From JAZDKP01 sp043802925 (GTDB lineage: Bacteria > Fibrobacterota > OXYB2-FULL-49-7 > JAEUSG01), in the NCBI GenBank assembly GCA_043802925.1, contig JAZDKP010000071.1, positions 1 to 9,899 on the forward strand: a stretch of DNA of 9,899 nucleotides, given 5' to 3'. Positions 4,722 to 9,899 of this stretch are shown in pieces (position 1 is the first letter of the stretch; each line of letters starts with the position of its first letter). Under the pieces are notes generated by a model. It did not search any database. It saw only the letters and a program-made list of their open reading frames with translations, and had not been told where the DNA came from. The translations under genes and the position numbers were made by a program.

Positions 4722-5954
4722 ATGGCCTTCCTTATTTCCATCGCACGCGAAATGGCCTCGTTTTATAACGAGATTGCCATTTACCTGCTTTTCGGTCTGG
4801 CCGTGGCCGGTTTCCTGTACGTGGTATTCCCCGAAAGCCTCATCCGGCGCCATCTCGGCCGGGGCACCCTGGGTTCTGTGTTCAAGGCCACGTTCATCGG
4901 CGTGCCCCTGCCGCTCTGTTCGTGCGGCGTCATTCCGGTCGCGGCCTCCCTGCGTAAGAGCGGCGCCTCCAAGGGGGCGACCATTGCGTTTCTCATTTCC
5001 ACGCCGCAGATTGGCGCGGACAGTTTTCTCATCACCTATTCGCTCCTTGGCTGGGTCTTTGCCTTGTTCCGTATCGCCGCGGCATTCATCACTTCGCTTG
5101 TGGTGGGGCTGTTTGTAAACGTGCTGGATAAAGAGGATGCCTCTGTTCCGGCGCATGCGGCCGCTTCAAACGACCCCGAGACTTTGCGCATGCGCCTCCG
5201 GAACCTGCCCGCGCAGGTGGCGTTCAACATCCTCGGGCCCATTGCCAATTCACTGGTGGTCGGCATCCTTGTCGCAGGGCTGATTGCGGTCCTGGTTCCC
5301 CCCTGGATATTCGAGCGTTATCTTGACAGCCCGTTCCTGTCCATGCTCGTCATGATGGCAATCGGCATTCCTATGTATGTATGCGCCTCCGCGTCCACGC
5401 CCATTGCGGCTTCCTTGATTATGAAGGGCATGTCCCCGGGCGCGGGCCTGGTCTTTCTTCTTACCGGGCCGGCCACCAACGCAGTCACTATCGCAACCGT
5501 GGCCCGGACGCTCGGAAAAAAGACAGCGGGCCTTTACCTGGCCGGCATCGCGCTGGTGAGCCTGCTCCTCGGTTTTCTGCTCGACCGGACCGTGGCGCAC
5601 TGGGGGTTGCAGGAAATGCTGCACCGCCATCACGGGGAGATGCTGCCCGCGTGGCTCCGGGCCGCGGGATCCGTCACCTTGACGCTCCTGCTGTTCATCT
5701 ATTATTTCAAGGCGAAGGTCCTTGACCGGTTCAGAAAGAAGGAGGATGTTGTGGGAAAGACCGTTCTGAATGTCGAAGGCATGACCTGCGCCCATTGCTC
5801 GGCCAATGTCAAAAAGGCCGTGGCTTCGGTCCCGGGTACGCGCGATATAATCGTTGATTTGAATGGCAAGAAAATTGAATTTAATATTGATGCGCCTGCG
5901 GATGTTGAAAAAGTGAAGGCCGCGATTACGGAGGCGGGCTACGAATGGAAATAA
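4722..5954 (+). CDS. Cu/Zn-type efflux permease (SO_0444/DUF318 family) with C-terminal HMA domain
   Basis: This 410-residue inner-membrane protein resembles the SO_0444-type Cu/Zn efflux permeases and the related PF03773 (ArsP-like) permeases. Two similar halves can be seen. The first carries PLPLCSCGVIP (C66, C68) and STPQIGADS. The second carries GIPMYVCASASTP (C221) and TGPATNAVT. The TPQ and GPATN motifs and the membrane cysteines are likely part of the metal path. Residues ~345-410 form a heavy-metal-associated domain with GMTCAHC (C356, C359), a cytosolic metal-binding module. The ATG at 4722 was chosen because an alternative upstream GTG (4683) would add a proline-rich stretch made of relic DNA and a C8 run. 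No strong Shine-Dalgarno is seen. It heads a tight three-gene unit. The transported metal is inferred from the family. Confidence 0.85.
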   Translation: MAFLISIAREMASFYNEIAIYLLFGLAVAGFLYVVFPESLIRRHLGRGTLGSVFKATFIGVPLPLCSCGVIPVAASLRKSGASKGATIAFLISTPQIGADSFLITYSLLGWVFALFRIAAAFITSLVVGLFVNVLDKEDASVPAHAAASNDPETLRMRLRNLPAQVAFNILGPIANSLVVGILVAGLIAVLVPPWIFERYLDSPFLSMLVMMAIGIPMYVCASASTPIAASLIMKGMSPGAGLVFLLTGPATNAVTIATVARTLGKKTAGLYLAGIALVSLLLGFLLDRTVAHWGLQEMLHRHHGEMLPAWLRAAGSVTLTLLLFIYYFKAKVLDRFRKKEDVVGKTVLNVEGMTCAHCSANVKKAVASVPGTRDIIVDLNGKKIEFNIDAPADVEKVKAAITEAGYEWK

Positions 5955-5968
5955 CGAAAGGACAATCC

Positions 5969-6415
5969 ATGCACGACCTGAGCAAACTCATCGATTTCGC
6001 CATCCAGGAGGAGGAAAACGCCCGAGCCCTGTACCTTCGCCTCGGGGCCAAAGTGCAGGACAAGGGGGCGCGAACCCTGCTGAACGAAATGGCGGCCATG
6101 GAAGAGGGACATGCTAAAAAGCTTGCGAATTTCAGGGCCGTCAAAAAACACGCCCTTTTGGGCGACACGGCGCCGGATCTCATGATTGCAGAATACACGG
6201 TGGCAAAACCGCTTACCGAAAAGTCGGGTGTGCAGGATGTCATCCTTTTTGCCATCCAATGCGAGGCCAGCGCCAACAAAATGTACACGGACCTCGCCAG
6301 CCTCAGTGTTGAGCCAGCTGTCAAGTCCCTCTTTCAGGGTCTGGCCGCGGATGAGTTGTCGCACAAAAAGAGCCTGGAACAGGCCTACGACGAAAACATC
6401 CTCCGCGAGAACTAA
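5969..6415 (+). CDS. Ferritin-like diiron protein (rubrerythrin-type erythrin domain)
   Basis: This 148-residue four-helix-bundle protein has both halves of a diiron site: E14/E15 (IQEEENA), E45-x2-H48 (EEGH), E99 (QCEASA) and E129-x2-H132 (DELSH). This is the erythrin/ferritin-like pattern of rubrerythrin-family proteins, which handle peroxide or iron. The C-terminal rubredoxin domain of classical rubrerythrin is absent. The start at 5969 was preferred because AAAGGA lies six bases upstream. An in-frame ATG at 5945, overlapping the end of the permease gene, has GGAGG ten bases upstream and is an alternative. The 14-base gap to each neighbour indicates co-transcription with the permease and the diguanylate cyclase. 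A role in peroxide or iron stress linked to metal efflux is an inference. Confidence 0.82.
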   Translation: MHDLSKLIDFAIQEEENARALYLRLGAKVQDKGARTLLNEMAAMEEGHAKKLANFRAVKKHALLGDTAPDLMIAEYTVAKPLTEKSGVQDVILFAIQCEASANKMYTDLASLSVEPAVKSLFQGLAADELSHKKSLEQAYDENILREN

Positions 6416-6429
6416 AAAAGAAAGCCATC

Positions 6430-7341
6430 ATGTTCGAACCTGCCTTTTACGAGACGCTCCTTGATTCGCTGGATGAAGCGGTGCTCTTTATTGACAAGGA
6501 GCGTGTCATCCGCTACTGGAACTTGGGCGCTGAAAAGCTGACCGGTTTTGCTCGGACCGAGACGCTCGGCGCTTCCTGTTTTCTCAATTGCACCTTCCTG
6601 ACCGAGGACGATAAGGGTTATCCATCGGCCTGTAAGGGGGCCTGCCAGATTGAAAAGGCCTTTACCGAAGGGATTCGCGTCGAAAAGGAAACTTACCTGC
6701 TGCACCGCGAGGGGCACCGGGTCCCGGTCGCCTGGCGCGCCATTCCCTACCGTCCCTCGCCGGACGCTCCGGTCGAAGGGGTGCTCGAGGTCTTAAGTCC
6801 CATTTCCGTCCGTTTTGATTATGAAAAGCAGCTTGAAGAAATGCGTCGCCTGGCCCTGCTCGACCCGCTCACGGAATTGGGCAACCGCCGGTATTTTGAA
6901 AAAGACCTCTCGTTCCGGTTTGAGGAAAAGCGCCGTTACGGCGCCGCGTTCGGCATCCTCTTCCTGGACATCGACCATTTCAAGGACATCAATGACATGT
7001 GGGGCCACGACATCGGCGATCGTGTGCTCCGTATGATCAGCCGGACGTTGTCGAAGAGTGTCCGCCCGTTTGATATTCTGGCCCGGTGGGGGGGCGAGGA
7101 ATTTGTGGCCATCGTCATCAATGTAAACGCGCAACAGCTTGCGGGGGTGGCGGAAAAGCTGCGGCTGCTTGTGCAGCAGTCCACGCTCCAGCTGACGCAG
7201 GGAACATCGCTCCACGTCACGATTTCGTCCGGCGCCACGCTGGCGCAGGACGATGACACCGCGGACACCATCATCCGCCGCGCGGACGCACTCATGTACC
7301 AAAGCAAGCAGGACGGCCGCAACCGCGTGACCGCAGGGTAG
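6430..7341 (+). CDS. PAS-GGDEF diguanylate cyclase with four-cysteine sensor
   Basis: This 303-residue cytosolic protein has no membrane segment. Residues ~5-125 form a PAS sensor, and ~140-300 a GGDEF domain making c-di-GMP from two GTP. The cyclase looks active: LLDPLTELGNRR (143-154), metal-binding D180 in LDIDHFK, and GGEEF at 221-225. R212-P-F-D215, five residues before GGEEF, is a product-inhibition I-site. The PAS region has two CxxxC pairs, C50/C54 (SCFLNC) and C68/C72 (ACKGAC), which could bind a metal, a cluster or a disulfide. It starts 14 bases after the ferritin-like gene with a weak AAGAAAG ribosome site. A G7 run (7088-7094) encodes the first part of the GGEEF motif. It ends two bases from the convergent ktrA gene. 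Confidence 0.9.
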   Translation: MFEPAFYETLLDSLDEAVLFIDKERVIRYWNLGAEKLTGFARTETLGASCFLNCTFLTEDDKGYPSACKGACQIEKAFTEGIRVEKETYLLHREGHRVPVAWRAIPYRPSPDAPVEGVLEVLSPISVRFDYEKQLEEMRRLALLDPLTELGNRRYFEKDLSFRFEEKRRYGAAFGILFLDIDHFKDINDMWGHDIGDRVLRMISRTLSKSVRPFDILARWGGEEFVAIVINVNAQQLAGVAEKLRLLVQQSTLQLTQGTSLHVTISSGATLAQDDDTADTIIRRADALMYQSKQDGRNRVTAG

Positions 7342-7343
7342 GT

Positions 7344-8000
7344 CTATTGGTCCAGGTGCAGCTTCTTCAGATCATTCTCGTGCCCGATGACGATGAGCAC
7401 GTCGCTGTCCTTGATGGTGTAGTCCGCGGCCGGCGCAATGACGATGCCCTCGGTGATGACGTCGCGGATTCCGATGACGTGGATGTTGTACTTTTTCCTA
7501 AGGTCGAGTCCGGCGATGGTTTTTCCGATAAAGTCATACGGCGGGGCGGTCTCGACGATGTTGAAGTCCGAGGAAAGTTTGATATATTCGAGGAAGTTGG
7601 GGGAATGGAGGGTCTGCGCGACCTTGACCGCCATGTCAATCTCCGGGATGACCACGCTGTCGGCGCCCACCCGGGCCAGGATGCGGCTGTGGTCGTCGTC
7701 CACGGCCTTGACCATGATGTTTTTGCAGCCGAGTTCCTTGAGCAGCAGGGTGATGAGGATGCTCGTGGTGGTTTGCATGCCCGTGCACACCATGACCCCG
7801 TCCATCTGTTGCAGCTCGAGCCGGGCCAACACCTCCTTGCTCTTGATGTCCGCCACCACCGCGGAGCTGACGCGTCCGCTGATGTCCTGTATCTTTTCCT
7901 TGCTGCGGTCCACGGCCAGCACCTCGTCGCCCATCTTGTAAAGGTTAATGGCGAGTTCACGGCCAAAGGTTGAAAGGCCGATTACGGCAAAGCGTTTCAT
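7344..8000 (-). CDS. ktrA: KtrA/TrkA-type RCK regulatory subunit of a K+ channel
   Basis: This 218-residue cytosolic protein forms the gating ring on KtrB-type K+ channels. Residues 1-~135 are an RCK_N Rossmann domain: FAVIGLSTFG (the usual GxGxFG, but with Ser at the second Gly, S10), D31 after strand 2, then LLLKELGCKNIMVKA and GADSVVIPE. Residues ~140-215 are RCK_C (EYIKLSSDFNIVE to VLIVIGHENDLKKL). The overall layout closely follows Bacillus KtrA as I recall it. ATP/ADP gating, and possibly c-di-AMP binding in RCK_C, are known for the family. It has a near-perfect Shine-Dalgarno and lies downstream of ktrB, its channel partner, on the same strand. Its 3' end is two bases from the convergent diguanylate cyclase gene. 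Confidence 0.9.
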   Translation of the reverse strand: MKRFAVIGLSTFGRELAINLYKMGDEVLAVDRSKEKIQDISGRVSSAVVADIKSKEVLARLELQQMDGVMVCTGMQTTTSILITLLLKELGCKNIMVKAVDDDHSRILARVGADSVVIPEIDMAVKVAQTLHSPNFLEYIKLSSDFNIVETAPPYDFIGKTIAGLDLRKKYNIHVIGIRDVITEGIVIAPAADYTIKDSDVLIVIGHENDLKKLHLDQ

Positions 8001-8004
8001 AAAT

Positions 8005-8012
8005 CCTCCTTT
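8005..8012 (-). promoter_or_regulatory. Strong ribosome binding site of ktrA
   Basis: Reading leftward, AAAGGAGG is followed by ATTT and then the ktrA ATG. It is the strongest Shine-Dalgarno in the window and fixes the start at 8000. By contrast ktrB has none visible. Confidence 0.85.
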
Positions 8013-8019
8013 AACATAA

Positions 8020-8046
8020 AACCTCCCGGCCGCCGAAGGGGAGGTT
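8020..8046 (-). terminator. Hairpin between ktrB and ktrA, terminator or attenuator
   Basis: In leftward transcription AACCTCCC (8039-8046) pairs with GGGAGGTT (8020-8027) around an 11-base GC-rich loop, followed by TTATGTT. The hairpin begins at the first base of the ktrB stop codon and ends just before the ktrA ribosome site. The T-run is short (four T), so it may act as a partial terminator or a 3'-stabilising element that sets the ktrB:ktrA ratio. Confidence 0.55.
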
Positions 8047-9404
8047 CAGCCGACCATAATCCCCTCTTCGGCATACTCGAACGGTTCCCTGCGGTCTTTG
8101 GACATCATCTGATACACGAGGGTGAGCAGTCCCACCCGTCCGAAATACATGAGCAGGATAATCAGGAATTTGCAGACGCTGTTCAGGTAGGGCGTGATGC
8201 CAAGCGAAAGTCCCACTGTGGAAATGGCCGAGGTGCTCTCGAACAGGGCGTCGAGCCAGTGGCCGCGCCCCGAGACACAGAGGGAGGTGTTAAAGAACAC
8301 CAGCAGCCCTGAGAAAACGAAAAGAAGGGCCACGGAAAACATGAAGATGACCGTGGCGCGCACGACCTGCTCGTCGGGCAGTACGCGGCCCGCCACGCGC
8401 GTCCGCTGGATTCCCCGCATGCGGTTCCAGAAGGTGAGGCAGAGGATCGCGAAGGTGGTGGTCTTGATACCGCCCCCGCAGGAGCCCGGCGAGGCGCCCA
8501 CGAACATGAGGAACAGGAGAACCACAATGGAATCGTCCCGGAGCGAGGCCATGTCCACGGTGTTGAACCCGGCCGTGCGCGCGGTGACGGACTGAAAGAA
8601 GGCCGGGAGCAGGCGCTGGAGGCGGGTGCCGTCCTCGAGCGTGGGATTGCGCCATTCGAGGAGCCAAAGCGCGAGCGCGCCGCCGAGGATGAGCGCGAAC
8701 GTGGTCACGAGCACGATTTTTGCGTTGAGGCTGAAACGGAAGCGTTGTTGGCGCTGCTTCCAGGCCTGGAGGGCCTCCCAGAGCACGGAAAATCCTATGC
8801 CGCCAACGATGATGAGACCCATGATGACCAGGTTGAGCCAGACATGGTACCGGTAGGGTAGCAGGTTCTGCGGCAGGGGTGAAAAGCCCGCGTTGCAGAA
8901 TGCGGAAACGGAATGAAACAGGGAAAGCCAGGCCGCGCGCGGGAAGGGGAAATCATGAAGGAAGACGGGGAACAGGCAGAGTATGCCGGCGCCCTCAATG
9001 ACAACCATGTAGAAAATGACGATTCGCAAGAGCGCGCGAATGGTGATGGCGTTGGCGCTCGTGTAGGTGCCCTGGATGATGTGCCGCTGCTTCAGCGACA
9101 CCTGCTGGTGGAAGAGGATAAAGATGAAGGAGGAGAGGACCATGAGGCCCACGCCGCCGACCTGGATGAGCGCGAGCAGGATCCATTGGCCGGGGAGAGA
9201 AAGCGTGGTGCCGATATCCACGCTGGCAAGGCCGGTCACGCAGACCGCGGACGTAGAAAGAAAGAAGGCGTCAATCCAGGAGACCGCGTGTCCTGCGGCG
9301 CAGGAAAAAGGGAGGCGCAGAAGAACGCCGCCCGCAAGAATGACAAGAAGGAAGGAGAGAAGTATCTGGGCGGACGGACCCAGCCGGTCAAGGTGTTTTG
9401 TCAT
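8046..9404 (-). CDS. ktrB: KtrB/TrkH-type K+ channel subunit
   Basis: This 452-residue inner-membrane protein of the Trk/Ktr/HKT superfamily has four repeated pore modules. Each selectivity-filter glycine is seen: G58 (CVTGLAS), G173 (CNAGFS), G279 (RTAGFNT) and G398 (STVGLSL). The intramembrane gate loop is present at 303-317 (GASPGSCGGGIKTTT; relatives often have STAGG where this has SCGGG), as is the conserved Arg in the last helix, R423 (YFGRVGLLT). These features indicate a working K+ uptake channel, assembled as a dimer on the KtrA ring encoded just downstream. The ATG at 9404 has no Shine-Dalgarno but is directly preceded by a T-run and a hairpin. The length suits KtrB. Confidence 0.92.
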   Translation of the reverse strand: MTKHLDRLGPSAQILLSFLLVILAGGVLLRLPFSCAAGHAVSWIDAFFLSTSAVCVTGLASVDIGTTLSLPGQWILLALIQVGGVGLMVLSSFIFILFHQQVSLKQRHIIQGTYTSANAITIRALLRIVIFYMVVIEGAGILCLFPVFLHDFPFPRAAWLSLFHSVSAFCNAGFSPLPQNLLPYRYHVWLNLVIMGLIIVGGIGFSVLWEALQAWKQRQQRFRFSLNAKIVLVTTFALILGGALALWLLEWRNPTLEDGTRLQRLLPAFFQSVTARTAGFNTVDMASLRDDSIVVLLFLMFVGASPGSCGGGIKTTTFAILCLTFWNRMRGIQRTRVAGRVLPDEQVVRATVIFMFSVALLFVFSGLLVFFNTSLCVSGRGHWLDALFESTSAISTVGLSLGITPYLNSVCKFLIILLMYFGRVGLLTLVYQMMSKDRREPFEYAEEGIMVG

Positions 9405-9435
9405 AAAAAGACGCGGGTCAACGCATTCCCCGCGT
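9405..9435 (-). terminator. Terminator-like hairpin directly before the ktrB start codon
   Basis: In leftward transcription ACGCGGG (9429-9435) pairs with CCCGCGT (9411-9417) across an 11-base loop, followed by CTTTTT and then the ktrB ATG with no gap. The first stem base is the last base of the upstream gene's stop codon. The structure has the form of an intrinsic terminator yet sits where a ribosome site should be, so it could terminate read-through, act as an attenuator, or control ktrB translation. Confidence 0.55.
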
Positions 9436-9722
9436 TATTTCCCCTTCTGCGGCGTGGCCCGCATGCTGTCCGGAACCATTTTCTGCCGGATTTCCTCCAG
9501 CACCGTAGGCGGCTTAACGCCTTCTTTCCGCATCAGTTTCCAGCCCACGATGATTGCCATGCCGATGACGGCCACGGTCACGGCCATGGCCAGGAGCCGG
9601 CGCATCCAGTGGAAGACCAGCAGGATCGCAAAGAGAAAGAGAATGGCGCAGAGGACGGGATGGCCTAAAAAGAAATCGGCCGCGTGTTCGATGGGAACGA
9701 TGTGGGAAGGGGGAAGGGTCAC
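9435..9722 (-). CDS. Small two-helix membrane protein of unknown function
   Basis: This 95-residue protein begins at a GTG that overlaps the stop of the upstream HATPase gene (GTGA), which implies translational coupling. Two hydrophobic segments are seen at about residues 20-38 (LGHPVLCAILFLFAILLVF) and 43-62 (LLAMAVTVAVIGMAIIVGW), joined by a short basic HWMRR turn. A charged, proline-containing C-terminus follows, with a second basic turn at KLMRKEG. I do not recognise a family. Context places it between an anti-sigma-type ATPase and a K+ channel. It might anchor or sense at the membrane, but nothing in the sequence proves this. Confidence 0.6.
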   Translation of the reverse strand: MTLPPSHIVPIEHAADFFLGHPVLCAILFLFAILLVFHWMRRLLAMAVTVAVIGMAIIVGWKLMRKEGVKPPTVLEEIRQKMVPDSMRATPQKGK

Positions 9723-9899
9723 AGTTCGTTGATATAGAGGGGTTTGAAGCCCTGGTAGATGGAAGACCGGTAGTTGAGCACAATCATCTCGGTCTTTTTT
9801 CCGGGGTCGATGTTGATGATGAGCCGGTCCGCGAAGATGCGTGACATGAAAAGGCCGCGGCCGCTGTCGTCGAGGATGCCCTCGCCCTTGATGTGGCGG
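9719..9899 (-). CDS. Anti-sigma-factor-type HATPase (C-terminal part; 5' end beyond the window)
   Basis: The leftward frame is open from the right edge to a TGA at 9719-9721. It contains GRGLFMSRIFADRL, which matches the G2-box region (GRGLxLMxxLxD) of HATPase_c_2 proteins such as the RsbW/SpoIIAB-type serine kinases that bind sigma factors or anti-anti-sigma factors. The ~59 visible codons end in an extension, NYRSSIYQGFKPLYINEL. The N-box and G1 motifs lie outside the window, so activity cannot be judged. It is coupled by overlap to the small membrane protein. The specific partner is unknown. Confidence 0.6.
   Translation of the reverse strand, partial: RHIKGEGILDDSGRGLFMSRIFADRLIINIDPGKKTEMIVLNYRSSIYQGFKPLYINEL

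Noticed and set aside
4560..5156. Long leftward reading frame antisense to the permease gene, sharing its end with the duplicated tail
   Set aside because: Only the first ~45 codons from its 3' end match the relic. The remainder is antisense to a well-supported membrane protein and is low-complexity, charged sequence.
5250..5795. Leftward frame of about 180 codons within the permease gene
   Set aside because: It is antisense to conserved TGPATN and HMA-coding sequence, with low-complexity composition and no recognisable motif.
7347..7973. Rightward frame antisense to ktrA
   Set aside because: The product is dominated by Asp, Val, His and Gly repeats, and the opposite strand has a clear two-domain RCK protein with a strong ribosome site.
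8913..9668. Rightward frame of about 250 codons over ktrB and the small membrane gene
   Set aside because: The product is rich in Asp/Glu/His/Arg with no domain, and it lies antisense to KtrB, which has all four filter motifs. It is a GC-rich shadow frame.

Overview
The window looks like a contig from an uncultured Gram-negative bacterium of the FCB/PVC type (Fibrobacterota, Kiritimatiellota or a relative). The hints are a protein tail resembling a type IX secretion sorting domain, a xylose-isomerase-like TIM-barrel gene of a kind common in those groups, and stand-alone toxin-antitoxin pairs. This placement is an inference; no rRNA or other phylogenetic marker is present. The left half (1-4700) is accessory DNA with AT-rich stretches, IS debris and toxin-antitoxin modules. 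The right half (4700-9899) is GC-rich, densely packed core-type DNA. Left half: a partial transposase start (probably ISAzo13-like) reads leftward off the window edge. Immediately to its right is a 117-bp tandem-repeat gene (propeller-like repeats plus a sorting-type tail) that has lost its 5' end, most simply because the IS inserted into it. Next come a MntA/HepT toxin-antitoxin pair, then a leftward two-gene unit (TIM-barrel isomerase/epimerase and a small secreted protein) with a palindrome inside its putative promoter. A VapC-like PIN toxin with a small overlapping partner gene follows, flanked by two decayed IS66-type transposase C-termini. At 4554-4690 lies a relic of a second copy of the TIM-barrel/secreted-protein unit. 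It consists of two pieces that are about 2.5 and 1.7 kb away in the intact copy and are fused here by a deletion of about 890 bp. Right half, rightward: a probable operon of a Cu/Zn-type efflux permease with a C-terminal heavy-metal-binding domain, a ferritin-like diiron protein, and a PAS-GGDEF diguanylate cyclase with four cysteines in its PAS region. Together they suggest metal or redox stress coupled to c-di-GMP signalling. Right half, leftward and convergent with this operon: an anti-sigma-type HATPase (partial), a small two-helix membrane protein, the potassium channel subunit KtrB/TrkH and its RCK gating subunit KtrA. Hairpins lie at the junctions on both sides of ktrB. The strongest items for a second look are the mosaic relic at 4554-4690, the metal/diiron/diguanylate cyclase operon, the IS-truncated repeat gene, and the hairpin with a T-run abutting the ktrB start codon.
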